NCBI RefSeq assembly: GCF_000316645.1
Contig: NC_019684.1
Location: 372,001-436,000 of the forward strand
DNA from: Nostoc sp. PCC 7524
Lineage (GTDB): Bacteria; Cyanobacteriota; Cyanobacteriia; Cyanobacteriales; Nostocaceae
DNA: 64,000 nucleotides
Direction: 5' to 3'
The notes under the pieces are model-generated. The model searched no databases. It worked only from the letters and a program-made list of their open reading frames with translations, and was not told where the DNA came from. This document shows, piece after piece, positions 45,255-55,168 of this stretch. Position 1 is the first letter of the stretch; each line of letters opens with the position of its first letter. The position numbers and the translations under genes were made by a program.

Positions 45255-46298
45255 TCACTTCAGTTGTTCATAAGCTGCTAAAATAACTTGTTCTGTTTCC
45301 TCCCAACCAATACAGGGATCAGTCACAGAAACACCATATTTTAGTTCTTCTCGTTGACAGTTAATTGGTTGATTACCTTCATATAAATGTGATTCCAACA
45401 TCATCCCAACTATTGATGTATTGCCATCTCCAATTTGTTGCACAACATTTTCCAGAACAGCAGATTGTAATTTGTAGTTTTTATTGGTATTTCCATGACT
45501 ACAGTCAATGACAATTCTGGGCGGTAACTTAGCATCCTTGAGTTGTTTTTCTACCAAGCTGACACTCTCTGCATCAAAGTTGGGTTGATTACCACCGCGC
45601 AGAATCACATGACCATAAGCATTACCTTTAGTTTCAAATACGCTTACCTGTCCTTTAGGATTAATGCCTAAGAAATTATGGGGTGTTCTCGCAGATTGTA
45701 GGGCATTTAAAGCCACTTTAATATTGCCATCAGTACCATTTTTAAAACCTACAGGCATCGATAGCCCACTCGCCATTTCCCGGTGAGTTTGAGATTCAGT
45801 TGTCCGCGCACCAATAGCAGACCAAGTAATTAATTCCCCAATATACTGAGGTATAATTGGATCTAAAGCTTCTGTTGCGCTAGGTAGACCTAACTCGGCA
45901 ATTTTTATTAATAAATCTCTGGCAATTAATAATCCCTTCTCTACATGGAAAGAATCATCCATGTCCGGGTCATTAATTAAGCCTTTCCACCCTACAGTTG
46001 TGCGCGGTTTTTCAAAATAAACCCGCATAATTAACAGCAACTTATCTTGAACACGTCCAGCCAAAACTTTCAATTTTTCAGCATATTCAAGTGCTGCTTT
46101 CGGGTCATGAATTGAACATGGCCCAACTACTATAAATTTTCTTCTATCTTGAAAATCTAGAATTTGTTCTATTTCTTTTCTGAACTTAACAACAGTTTTT
46201 TCAGCAGTTTTTGTTAAAGGTAATTTTGATTTAACTTCGTTGGGAGTTAATAAAACGTGAAAATTTTCAATATTTGTGTTGGTTAATTTATTGTGCAT
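45255..46298 (-). CDS. 3-deoxy-7-phosphoheptulonate (DAHP) synthase, AroFGH type
   Basis: A 347-residue class I-alpha enzyme starting the shikimate pathway from PEP and erythrose 4-phosphate. Motifs: VGPCSIHDP, MRVYFEKPRTTVGWKGLINDP, GARTTESQTHREMASGLSMPVGFKNGTDG and IDCSHGNTNKN. The N-terminal ~40 residues fit the regulatory extension seen in feedback-controlled forms; which amino acid inhibits it cannot be told. It is transcribed alone. Confidence 0.94.
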   Translation of the reverse strand: MHNKLTNTNIENFHVLLTPNEVKSKLPLTKTAEKTVVKFRKEIEQILDFQDRRKFIVVGPCSIHDPKAALEYAEKLKVLAGRVQDKLLLIMRVYFEKPRTTVGWKGLINDPDMDDSFHVEKGLLIARDLLIKIAELGLPSATEALDPIIPQYIGELITWSAIGARTTESQTHREMASGLSMPVGFKNGTDGNIKVALNALQSARTPHNFLGINPKGQVSVFETKGNAYGHVILRGGNQPNFDAESVSLVEKQLKDAKLPPRIVIDCSHGNTNKNYKLQSAVLENVVQQIGDGNTSIVGMMLESHLYEGNQPINCQREELKYGVSVTDPCIGWEETEQVILAAYEQLK

Positions 46299-46438
46299 GG
46301 AGGAGTTCTCTAAACTGATACTATTTCATTCTGGGTACATTGGATACACATATTGTAAATGAAATGTACAGCGTAAATTCATGTACTTTTTTCAATCAAG
46401 TCAGAAAAAATGGACATAACTGGCTGGATTGTGGCTAT

Positions 46439-46468
46439 TAAAAAAGGGGAAAGACCCATTCCCCCTTT
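46439..46468 (-). terminator. Rho-independent terminator of the GH13 gene
   Basis: On the minus strand AAAGGGG and CCCCTTT enclose a 12-nt loop and lead into TTTTTAA. It lies ~40 bp past the stop of the GH13 gene. Confidence 0.7.
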
Positions 46469-46509
46469 GATGAGATATTAAAATGTTGTAACAGTGCAGG
46501 TGTTTTTGA

Positions 46510-48168
46510 TTACTGCCAAACAAAGACCTTGGCTTCGTAATCTCCTATGTCAGTTATGATACCATCATCACCAGCTTCGACATCATAATTGGCTGTCCAC
46601 TCATGCCATGTCCCACCACAAGGGAAATTGGGAACATGATAACCCGCAAGGAAGTTTTCCGAAAAATTTACTACCACAACTATACGGGAACCATGATCAT
46701 TCCAACGACTGTAAGCTAGTACCTTAGCGTCTGGATTATCGTGAATAAAATCAATGTTTTCTGTATAGAGGGCGTGATTATTTTTACGTAAATAAATCAA
46801 GCCTTTGTAGTATTCAAATAAACCACGATTGAGGTCATTGCCTAACAGTGTCCAATCAATCTTAGCTGGGTCTGGTTGCTTAGGTTTATACTCGCCAAAT
46901 TCTTCTCCCATCCAAATTAAAGGGACACCAACAGCTGTCATCAAAATAGCAGCCCCTAGTTTAGCCCGTTTAAAAGCTTCTGCATCCAAAATATTCCGAT
47001 TACCTAGTTCAACCATCACATGGTTGTGGTCATGGTTAGTCAAATAATTAACAACATTAGTTGCACCCATAAAACCTTGACGTTTGCAGTCAATTACATC
47101 CTTGAGGTTTTCCAAATCAAAGGTGTCACCGCAAATATGGGCTAGGACTGTATGGTAAAAACTATCATGCCAGCATCCATCCATTGGCCCATCTACATTA
47201 GTAATGCTGGGAGTTTCTGGGATGTGTTCGGCAATATTATAAAAGGGTTTAGCACCAGCAGCTTTTTTAGCTTCTTGAACAATCCACTGCATGAAATCAT
47301 AGTTAGCTATTTGTCTAGCTGCATCGTAACGAATACCATCAATATGATATTCTTGAATCCAAAAACGAACTGTGTCACCTATGAATCTGCGGGCTGGGTA
47401 TGTATCTAAACTCTCATCATAGTGTTCGTAATTAAATTCCGGTCCCCAGTTATTATCAGGGTCACGCGGCTGATGGTGATACCAATAATCGTGGTCAATT
47501 TGTGTTAGTGGACTAGATGCTTCTGAGTGGTTATAAATCCCATCCATAATGACACGAATATTTCGCTGATGGCACTCATCAATCAAATGTTTTAAATCAG
47601 CAGTGGAACCATAACTGGATTCTGTAGCAAAAAAGTAGCGAGGATTATAACCCCAGCTATAATCACCAGGATATTCTTTAATTGGCATCAACTCAACAGC
47701 ATTGATTCCTAATTCACATAAATAATCTAACTTTTCAATGACGTGTTTATATTTACCGCGTGCATAGGGATCATCTTCACCACCGGAAAAATCTCCTATG
47801 TGTAATTCATAAATAACTAATTCGTGGTCAGGTGGTAGAGGTTGATCATCATTTTGCCAAACGTAAGTATCAACAATTCTTTCTCCGTCTTTGATTCTCA
47901 CTACACCATTATCTTTACCACTTAATTCATCAATATCTGTGGCATAAGGGTCTGTAACATCTACCCACTGGTCAGGTTCAAAAAACCATGATTTTGTCTG
48001 CACCCGAAATTTATATTGATAAGTACCGTCTTCTAATTCAACAGTTGTACGAAAATAACCATCATCACATTTTTCCATTGGAATTTCTTGCCAATCGGAA
48101 AAAGAAGCAATTAAGGCAGCACCTTCATTATGGGGTGCAAATAAATTAAATTCAATGGGCTTTGCCAT
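46510..48168 (-). CDS. GH13 alpha-amylase/branching-enzyme-like protein with N-terminal CBM48-type domain
   Basis: A 552-residue enzyme. Residues ~1-105 form an E-set/CBM48-like domain (IASFSDWQEIPMEK ... GTYQYKFRV). The barrel has conserved regions I (MDGIYNHS), II (GIRYDAARQ, nucleophile Asp), III (NIAEHIPE, acid Glu) and IV (YLTNHDHN). The plan resembles 1,4-alpha-glucan branching and trehalohydrolase-type enzymes, though it is smaller than GlgB. It probably remodels glycogen or another alpha-glucan. Own terminator, no operon. Confidence 0.88.
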   Translation of the reverse strand: MAKPIEFNLFAPHNEGAALIASFSDWQEIPMEKCDDGYFRTTVELEDGTYQYKFRVQTKSWFFEPDQWVDVTDPYATDIDELSGKDNGVVRIKDGERIVDTYVWQNDDQPLPPDHELVIYELHIGDFSGGEDDPYARGKYKHVIEKLDYLCELGINAVELMPIKEYPGDYSWGYNPRYFFATESSYGSTADLKHLIDECHQRNIRVIMDGIYNHSEASSPLTQIDHDYWYHHQPRDPDNNWGPEFNYEHYDESLDTYPARRFIGDTVRFWIQEYHIDGIRYDAARQIANYDFMQWIVQEAKKAAGAKPFYNIAEHIPETPSITNVDGPMDGCWHDSFYHTVLAHICGDTFDLENLKDVIDCKRQGFMGATNVVNYLTNHDHNHVMVELGNRNILDAEAFKRAKLGAAILMTAVGVPLIWMGEEFGEYKPKQPDPAKIDWTLLGNDLNRGLFEYYKGLIYLRKNNHALYTENIDFIHDNPDAKVLAYSRWNDHGSRIVVVVNFSENFLAGYHVPNFPCGGTWHEWTANYDVEAGDDGIITDIGDYEAKVFVWQ

Positions 48169-48459
48169 AAAAGTCTGTAAAATATAAAATGTTGATATTA
48201 AGCATTTTCTATTTATTAATCAATTTGCAAATCGGTCATTGGAAATAATTAATTAAACTCTCCTCTATCACAAGGGAGAGTATTTGATGTATCAAGAGAA
48301 TATTTGTTGGCGCTGCAAAGCTTAAATGATTGGCACTTCGACAATATTTTTATGTCTACTACCATTAGATAGAAAGAAGTAAACTAATTTTTATTTTTAC
48401 CAATAGCAAATATTCGGTATTCATTATACTTTTATTTACCGAATATTTGCTTATTGCAA

Positions 48460-48837
48460 TTACTGTTGTTTATCTATTGTTTGCTGCAAATAACTTAATA
48501 ACCAATTAGCAGCAGTGGCTCTCCGCGTTTCTCGTGGCGTAAAAGTCCCAATTTTGTAACCTTTAAAACCCAGCTTTTCTTTTGTAATTTGTTTATATTC
48601 TTGTGGAATAGAACGGGTCAATTTCATCGTTGCTGGACGGCTATCGAGAAAATTTGGTGGTTCTGGGTACTCATCACGCCATTCTGGTGGGACGCTGCTG
48701 TTATCCCATGTTCCGCTTGTGGAGTCGTAGCGATAACCCAAGTAATACCAGACTAATTGCATGACAGTAGCATCATCAATTTGATCATTGAGAATACCCC
48801 AGATAGTATCTGTATTTAATGGTGGTAGTTCAGACAT
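48460..48837 (-). CDS. Conserved cyanobacterial protein, possibly DUF1823 family
   Basis: A 125-residue soluble protein: SELPPLNTDTIWGILNDQIDD, VWYYLGYRYDSTSGTWD, RSIPQEYKQ and a helical C-terminus. I believe this is the DUF1823 type found in cyanobacteria and plastids, but cannot check. ATG 48837 is preferred over TTG 48843. Function unknown. The 290-bp gap downstream (48169-48459) shows nothing but AT-rich DNA. Confidence 0.75.
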   Translation of the reverse strand: MSELPPLNTDTIWGILNDQIDDATVMQLVWYYLGYRYDSTSGTWDNSSVPPEWRDEYPEPPNFLDSRPATMKLTRSIPQEYKQITKEKLGFKGYKIGTFTPRETRRATAANWLLSYLQQTIDKQQ

Positions 48838-48942
48838 AAGCAATGCAGAAATCAGATTTTTAAATTAGCAAACTCCATCCCAAAGATTAGTTCTGCATTC
48901 ACAAACCATGTAGACTGGTAATCGTAAAGCATAGACCAATCA

Positions 48943-49245
48943 ATGCCAAATCCTACACCACAATCAAAGCTGATTCACGCCCATGTTTGGATTTCTGGTA
49001 GAGTCCAAGGGGTAGGCTATCGCTACGCTACCGTAGAGACTGCTAGCCAGTTGGGGTTAACTGGTTGGGTGCGAAACCTTCCCGATGGACGGGTAGAAGC
49101 TGTGTTTGAAGGGGCGCGGGAGGTAGTAGAAGAGATGTTACGTTGGTGTCATGCTGGCCCACCTGCGGCGGTGGTGCAGGATGTTAAGGTTGAGTATGAA
49201 CACCCAGAAGGATTGCGGGGATTTGAGGTGAGGCGATTTGAGTAA
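48943..49245 (+). CDS. acyP: Acylphosphatase
   Basis: A 100-residue enzyme hydrolysing carboxyl-phosphate bonds. The phosphate-binding loop and catalytic arginine are in HVWISGRVQGVGYRYAT, and the catalytic asparagine in GWVRNLPDGRVEAVFEG. The size is typical. It is a lone plus-strand gene. Confidence 0.94.
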   Translation: MPNPTPQSKLIHAHVWISGRVQGVGYRYATVETASQLGLTGWVRNLPDGRVEAVFEGAREVVEEMLRWCHAGPPAAVVQDVKVEYEHPEGLRGFEVRRFE

Positions 49246-49273
49246 ATTTATACAGAAGGGCTTGATCAGTCTC

Positions 49274-50260
49274 TTAGTCTATCACCAAAACAGCAGACCC
49301 CTCTATTTTACCGCTACGTAGGGCATCTAATGCTTCATTGGCTTGAGTTAAGGGGAAGGCTGTAATTTCAGTATAAATGGGAATTTGTGGTGCGATCGCT
49401 AAAAATTCTTCTCCATCTCGGCGAGTTAAATTAGCTACAGACCTTAACACCCTTTCTTCCCAGAGAATACTATAGGGAAAAGAGGGAATATCACTCATGT
49501 GAATACCAGCACAAACCACTACACCACCTTTAGCAACTGCCCGTAAAGCTGCTGGTACAAGCTTGCCAACCGGTGCAAAAATGATTGCTGCATCCAATGG
49601 TTCTGGAGGTAAGACATTGGAATCACCCGCCCAAGTCGCACCTAATTGACGAGCAAATTCTTGTCCTGTAATATCACCAGTCCGAGTAAAAGCAAATACT
49701 TGACGGTTTTGATAACGCGCTAGTTGGATGAGGATATGAGCCGATGAACCAAAACCGTAAAAACCCAGTTTTTTAGCATCCCCTGTCATCCTGTAAGCAC
49801 GATAGCCAATTAAGCCTCCACACAACAAAGGAGCAGCTTGTAAGTCAGGATAACTGGGGTCTAAAGGAAAGCAAAAGCGGTGGTCGGCTACAGCATACTC
49901 AGCATAACCACCGTCTAGATTATAACCTGTAAATTCAGCATAATTACAGAGATTTTCCCTACCTGATAGGCAATAGGGACAATGAGAGCAAGTATACCCC
50001 AACCAAGGTACACCCACCCGTTGCCCAACCCGAAAGTTATGAACGTTTGCCCCTATCGCCTCTACAGTACCAACAATTTGATGTCCTAATACCAGAGGTA
50101 GTTTTGGGTGGGTCAATTCCCCATCAACTATATGCAAATCCGTGCGACACACAGCGCAAGCATGAACCCGTATCAGCACTTGCTCGGAGTGATAATTTGG
50201 TATGGGCAAGTCAACTAACCGTAATGGTTGGCGTGGTGCCTCTAAAATCATTGCACGCAT
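49274..50260 (-). CDS. Zinc-dependent alcohol dehydrogenase
   Basis: A 328-residue MDR enzyme. Catalytic zinc ligands lie in CAVCRTDLHIVDG and LGHQIVGTVE; structural zinc cysteines in CSHCPYCLSGRENLC. The cofactor fold has GFYGFGSSAHILIQLA, shorter than the usual GxGxxG. Substrate unknown, probably primary alcohols or aldehydes. It faces acyP convergently with a 28-bp gap. Confidence 0.92.
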   Translation of the reverse strand: MRAMILEAPRQPLRLVDLPIPNYHSEQVLIRVHACAVCRTDLHIVDGELTHPKLPLVLGHQIVGTVEAIGANVHNFRVGQRVGVPWLGYTCSHCPYCLSGRENLCNYAEFTGYNLDGGYAEYAVADHRFCFPLDPSYPDLQAAPLLCGGLIGYRAYRMTGDAKKLGFYGFGSSAHILIQLARYQNRQVFAFTRTGDITGQEFARQLGATWAGDSNVLPPEPLDAAIIFAPVGKLVPAALRAVAKGGVVVCAGIHMSDIPSFPYSILWEERVLRSVANLTRRDGEEFLAIAPQIPIYTEITAFPLTQANEALDALRSGKIEGSAVLVID

Positions 50261-50511
50261 AGGTGAGGGACTAGGGATTGGAGATTAGGATGGAGTATTT
50301 CCATCCTAATGAAATGCTGACCTAGTATCTATGTAACCTCCGTACTATTTGCCTGTCCTCATCCTCCATCTCAATAGGTATAGGTTTTTTACGCCTACAC
50401 CATACAACCAAGGTTTTATGGTGTTAAAGAGGTGAAGAAATGATCATTTTCATGTTGCTTTGACAGTCATCACTCATTCCTGCTCTTGAAAACCTAACCT
50501 TGTCAGCATTA

Positions 50512-50541
50512 CCCAATCCCCAGTCTCCAATCCCCAGTCCC
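50512..50541. repeat. CCCCAGT heptamer repeat
   Basis: CCCCAGT/CTCCAAT units directly after the dienelactone hydrolase stop. The remaining ~250 bp up to 50261 show no gene. Confidence 0.65.
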
Positions 50542-51329
50542 TACTTCCGAAAGATTTCTGCAAAAAACTGTTGCATCGCTTGCCAAGAACGTTGGTCTGC
50601 AATAGGGTTGTATTCTGCGCCTTTAATCTCACCTTTGGCTTCTGGGTTGGTGAAGCTATGCACTGTGCGGCCATAGGAAATGAATTGCCAGTCTACATTG
50701 GCTTGGCGCATTTCGGTTTCAAAGGCTGCAATTTGTTCTTCTGGTACAAATGGGTCATCAGCACCATGTAAAACTAAGACTTTGGTTTTGATATTTTTCG
50801 CATCTGCGGGGTTGGGAGTATCAAGATTGCCGTGAAAACTCACTACACCAGCAATATTTGCGCCACTACGTGCTAATTCTAAGACAGTACCACCACCGAA
50901 GCAGTACCCAATTGCAGCAATACGTTTGATATCTGTCAGGGGATTTGCTTGTAAAACTTTTAACCCAGCATTGGCTCTTGCTCTTAATAATTGTCTATCT
51001 TGACGGTAAATTTTCGCCTGTGCTGCCGACTCTTGGGCATTTTTGGGTCTAATCCCTTTACCATAAATATCCGCAGCAAAAGCCACATAACCGAGTTTTG
51101 CTAATTGTTCGGCACGTTGTTTAGCATAAGACTGCAATCCGTTCCATTCATGCACCACTAACACACCGGGACGCTTACCTTTGATAGCGTCATCGTATGC
51201 CAAATAGCCTTCTAAAACTGTATTGCCATGTTTATACTCAACAGTTCTGGTTTGCAGTGCTGCCAATGCTTGTCCAGAAGCTAACAACACAGCTACAGGT
51301 GTAAATAAAACAGAAAGCAATAACTTCAT
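50541..51329 (-). CDS. Dienelactone hydrolase family protein, probably exported
   Basis: A 262-residue alpha/beta hydrolase from the ATG at 51329, which gives a signal peptide (KLLLSVLFTPVAVLLASGQALA, cut after ALA). The nucleophile is cysteine in AAIGYCFGGG; the Asp is in HGADDPFVPEEQ and the His in RTVHSFTNP. The longer frame from 51398 would add 23 residues before the signal. The natural substrate is unknown; the family acts on dienelactones and other small esters. Confidence 0.88.
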   Translation of the reverse strand: MKLLLSVLFTPVAVLLASGQALAALQTRTVEYKHGNTVLEGYLAYDDAIKGKRPGVLVVHEWNGLQSYAKQRAEQLAKLGYVAFAADIYGKGIRPKNAQESAAQAKIYRQDRQLLRARANAGLKVLQANPLTDIKRIAAIGYCFGGGTVLELARSGANIAGVVSFHGNLDTPNPADAKNIKTKVLVLHGADDPFVPEEQIAAFETEMRQANVDWQFISYGRTVHSFTNPEAKGEIKGAEYNPIADQRSWQAMQQFFAEIFRK

Positions 51330-51612
51330 GACGGGTATCCAGTAAAACAGTGATTCAGTAATCATTATCTCTGTAAAGCTGGATATTATATATTGCACGA
51401 TGATTTTAATAGTCTTGTAGGCTGTTCAAATCTCCCTTGCCGATGTTTTTTTAATGAGTGTCACATATTATACAATCTTATTTTTCTGAGGTATTTAAGC
51501 CATGAATCTCTCTTAAGAGGCAAGTATTTTTTTTGAGAAATAAAGAAAATTTTTATAGCCTAAATTATTGATATAAAACTCGAAAAATGCGTTTATTTTT
51601 TTTAATAAAAAG

Positions 51613-52791
51613 ATGTTTTTTCATAAGACAGTAATCAAGTTCTTCTTTTTGCTGATTTTGTCTTTACTGTTATTTATTGGTGTTTTGAATTTAAAAAATG
51701 ATTCCTATGTGACTAGAACAGAATCTTTAATCGAAAAGCAGCAAATAACAGCAATAATTCTTAAAAAAGAGGAAAATCAGCAACAATTCCAGAAGACCGA
51801 AAATATAGGCGTAGTTAATCAGCTAAAAGCCCAGGAAGAATTGAATATTTTTCATATTGTGATGGGCGTAATTGCTGGGTTGGTGCTGTTTTTGTATGGT
51901 GTCACCAAAATGGCGGAAGGGATGGAAGCATTGGCAGGCGATCGCATCCGTAATATCCTCCGTAATTTTACTACCAATCCCTTAGCAGGAGTGATGACTG
52001 GCACTATTGCCACCACAATTTTAGATTCATCATCGGTAACAATTATCATTGTGATTGCGATGGTGAGTGCAGGTTTATTAACTGATGTAGAATCTCTGGG
52101 TGTCGTTTTAGGTTCTAATATTGGTACAACCTTCGGAGCGCAAGTTGTTGCTTTTAATATTGACGAATATGCACCTGTAGCATTGTTCATCGGTTTTTTA
52201 TTATTTTTACTGGGGAGAAGTAACCAACTCAAACAAATTGGCTTAATTGTATTGGGTATCGGTTTACTCTTTTTTGGTCTGGGTTACATTGAAAATGCCA
52301 CAGAACCATTTAGAGATTACCCACAGTTTATTAATTGGATGGAGAATTTAGGACACAACACCTTACAAGGTGTTTTAGTAGGAGGATTGTTTACAATTTT
52401 GATTCAATCTTCCTCTGCTACTCTTGCCATTGTCGTCACTTTGGCTAGCCAAGGCTTGATTTCATTACCCACAGGTATTGCCCTGATGCTGGGTGCGGAA
52501 GTTGGCACTTGTGCTGATACCCTAGTTGCTACCATTGGGCGTGAGCGTCCAGCTATTAGAACGGGAGTATTTCATCTCATATTTAATCTGGCTTCTGCCT
52601 CTATAGGGCTTTTGTTTGCCAGTCAATTAGCAGCATTATCTGTCTGGATTTCTACCTTAGCAGGGGCGGGAGATAATGTAGCGCGTCAGATTGCTAATGC
52701 ACAGTTGATCTTCAATTTGCTAGGAGTATTATTAGTTCTAGGATTTTTACCCTGGATTGCCCGTGGATTGGAAAGATTGATTCCAGATTAA
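51613..52791 (+). CDS. Na/Pi cotransporter family protein
   Basis: A 392-residue membrane protein with an N-terminal hydrophobic stretch, a short polar segment (25-75), then two inverted PNaS repeats carrying the QSSS-like motifs LDSSSVTIIIVIAMVSAG and IQSSSATLAIVVTLASQG. About nine TM helices. The PhoU-like C-terminal domain of YjbB/NptA relatives is absent. It likely moves phosphate or a related anion with sodium. The upstream 210 bp is AT-rich. Confidence 0.9.
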   Translation: MFFHKTVIKFFFLLILSLLLFIGVLNLKNDSYVTRTESLIEKQQITAIILKKEENQQQFQKTENIGVVNQLKAQEELNIFHIVMGVIAGLVLFLYGVTKMAEGMEALAGDRIRNILRNFTTNPLAGVMTGTIATTILDSSSVTIIIVIAMVSAGLLTDVESLGVVLGSNIGTTFGAQVVAFNIDEYAPVALFIGFLLFLLGRSNQLKQIGLIVLGIGLLFFGLGYIENATEPFRDYPQFINWMENLGHNTLQGVLVGGLFTILIQSSSATLAIVVTLASQGLISLPTGIALMLGAEVGTCADTLVATIGRERPAIRTGVFHLIFNLASASIGLLFASQLAALSVWISTLAGAGDNVARQIANAQLIFNLLGVLLVLGFLPWIARGLERLIPD

Positions 52792-52907
52792 TTCAGGTTG
52801 AGTCATTTTGGCATTATGGCAGGTCGAAACTGGGCAGCAAGCTACATTAGAAAGATAAAGAAATTACAATCGATATTTACCCATCAACTGCTGCTCACAC
52901 AAAAACC

Positions 52908-55016
52908 ATGAGTGCAAATACCACTATTCCTCAAAATCCCTTACTCAAAGGTGCTGGCTTACCTTCTTTTGCCGAAATCACACCAGACCTAGTAATACCA
53001 GCTTTTGGGCAGCTGTTGGCAGAACTCGACCAACAACTTACAACCCTAGAGGCTAATGTCCAACCTTCTTGGAATGGTTTAGCAGAACCCCTAGAAAAGC
53101 TAGCCGAAAGACTGTCTTGGAGTTGGGGCATACTGGATCATTTAATGGGTGTGAAAAATAGCCCAGAATTGCGCGAGGCTTACGAAACTGTGCAACCCCA
53201 GGTAGTACAGTTCATCAACAAACTGGGACAAAGCCAACCCATCTACAATGCTTTTAAACAACTCCACGCCAGCGATAGTTGGCATACTTTAGAATCAGCT
53301 CAACAAAGAATTGTTGAAGCTGCCATCCGTGATGCCGAACTTTCGGGCGTGGGCTTAGAAGGAGAAGCACGGGAACGTTTCAACGCCATTCAAATGGAAT
53401 TGGCAGAACTTTCTACTAAGTTCTCTAACCATGTTTTAGATGCTACCAAAGCTTTTAGCTTAACCCTCACAACCAAAGCAGAAGTTGACGGTTTACCCCA
53501 AAGCTTACTCAGTTTAGCCGCACAAGCAGCCCGTGCAGCCGGAGAAGAAAACGCCACCCCCGAAAATGGCCCTTGGCGGATTACTTTAGACTTCCCCAGC
53601 TTCACCCCCTTTATGCAGCACAGCACCCGTCGAGATTTGCGCGAAAAACTCTACAAAGCTCATATCACCCGTGCTTCATCCGGGGAGTTAGATAACAACC
53701 CCCTCATCGAAAGGATTTTGGAATTGCGGCAGGAACTAGCAAATTTACTGGGATTCCAGAATTTTGCTGAATTAAGCTTGGCTAGTAAAATGGCTCCTAA
53801 TGTGGAAGCAGTCGAAGCACTCTTAGAAGAATTACGCAGTGCTAGTTACGATGCTGCTACCCAAGATTTAGCAGCACTCAAAGCTTTTGCCTCTGCTAAG
53901 GGTGCAGCAGAAGCAGAAGATTTACGACATTGGGATATTAGCTTTTGGGCGGAACGCCAACGGGAAGAAAAATTTGCCTTCACTGCCGAAGAATTACGTC
54001 CTTACTTTCCCCTACCCCAAGTTCTAGAAGGCTTATTTGGATTAGTTAACCGCTTATTTGGCATCACTGTCACCCCAGCAGATGGTCAAGCTCCAGTGTG
54101 GCATGAGGATGTCCGTTATTTCCAAATTGCCGATGAAACAGGTAGCCCTATTGCCTACTTCTACCTAGATCCCTACAGCCGTCCCGCCGAAAAGCGTGGT
54201 GGCGCTTGGATGAATGTCTGCATCAATCGCGGCAAAATTGCTGACAATGGTGTGAACACTATCCGCTTACCTGTGGCGTATTTAATCTGTAACCAAACGC
54301 CGCCAGTGGATGATAAACCTAGTTTGATGACTTTCTATGAAGTAGAAACTCTATTCCACGAGTTTGGCCATGGGTTGCATCATATGCTGACTAAGGTTAA
54401 CTATACTGGTGCAGCTGGAATTAATAATGTCGAATGGGATGCTGTGGAACTACCGAGCCAGTTTATGGAAAATTGGTGCTATGAGCGCACTACTTTATTT
54501 AGCATGGCGAAGCATTATGAAACTGGTGAATCGCTACCAGAGCATTATTATCAAAAACTCCTGGCAGCACGTAATTACATGAGTGGTAGCGCCATCTTGC
54601 GGCAAATCCACTTTAGTAGTGTGGATATAGAATTACACTCTCGCTATCGTCCAGGTAGCCACGAAACTGCCGCCGATGTGCGTCATCGCGTTGCCAAGAC
54701 TACTACTGTGTTGCCCCCACTACCAGAAGATGCTTTCTTGTGTGCCTTTGGACATATATTTGAAGGTGGTTATGCCGCAGGTTACTACAGTTACAAGTGG
54801 GCTGAAGTGCTAAGTGCTGACGCTTTTGCGGCGTTTGAGGAAGCAGGGCTAGAAGATGAAGAAGCCATTAAAGTTACAGGTAGGCGTTACAGAGATACTG
54901 TACTAGCTCTCGGTGGTAGTAAACACCCAATGGAGGTGTTTCAAGCCTTCCGGGGTCGTCAACCTAGTACAACTTCTTTGCTGAAACATAACGGATTACT
55001 GGCAACTTCGGTCTGA
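52908..55016 (+). CDS. prlC: M3 family oligopeptidase A
   Basis: A 702-residue cytoplasmic zinc metallopeptidase that degrades oligopeptides, including cleaved signal peptides. The zinc motif is FHEFGHGLHHML with the third ligand in NNVEWDAVELPSQFMENW. The length fits OpdA/PrlC. The stop TGA at 55014-55016 is the first three bases of an inserted element; the displaced copy of the gene end beyond it shows the older stop was TAG, so the protein itself is unchanged (LATSV). Confidence 0.95.
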   Translation: MSANTTIPQNPLLKGAGLPSFAEITPDLVIPAFGQLLAELDQQLTTLEANVQPSWNGLAEPLEKLAERLSWSWGILDHLMGVKNSPELREAYETVQPQVVQFINKLGQSQPIYNAFKQLHASDSWHTLESAQQRIVEAAIRDAELSGVGLEGEARERFNAIQMELAELSTKFSNHVLDATKAFSLTLTTKAEVDGLPQSLLSLAAQAARAAGEENATPENGPWRITLDFPSFTPFMQHSTRRDLREKLYKAHITRASSGELDNNPLIERILELRQELANLLGFQNFAELSLASKMAPNVEAVEALLEELRSASYDAATQDLAALKAFASAKGAAEAEDLRHWDISFWAERQREEKFAFTAEELRPYFPLPQVLEGLFGLVNRLFGITVTPADGQAPVWHEDVRYFQIADETGSPIAYFYLDPYSRPAEKRGGAWMNVCINRGKIADNGVNTIRLPVAYLICNQTPPVDDKPSLMTFYEVETLFHEFGHGLHHMLTKVNYTGAAGINNVEWDAVELPSQFMENWCYERTTLFSMAKHYETGESLPEHYYQKLLAARNYMSGSAILRQIHFSSVDIELHSRYRPGSHETAADVRHRVAKTTTVLPPLPEDAFLCAFGHIFEGGYAAGYYSYKWAEVLSADAFAAFEEAGLEDEEAIKVTGRRYRDTVLALGGSKHPMEVFQAFRGRQPSTTSLLKHNGLLATSV

Positions 55017-55156
55017 CTTTTCACGTTATGTGGAAAAGTTAACGCAAAACCTAACCCCCTAACCCCCTTCCCTAGTAGGGAAGGGGGAAAATTAAAGCCT
55101 CTCTCCTTGTAGGGGAGAGGTTTGGAGAGGGGTTTTCCAGATGCCGTGAAAAGTCA
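55014..55156. mobile_element. 143-bp MITE-like element inserted at the prlC stop codon
   Basis: Terminal inverted repeats TGACTTTTCACG (55014-55025) and CGTGAAAAGTCA (55145-55156), flanked by the 12-bp direct repeat GCAACTTCGGTC (55002-55013 and 55157-55168). The core has two strong palindromes: CCCTTCCCTAGTAGGGAAGGG and a CCTCTC..GAGAGG pair. No ORF. It may act as a transcription terminator for prlC. Confidence 0.85.
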
Positions 55157-55168
55157 GCAACTTCGGTC

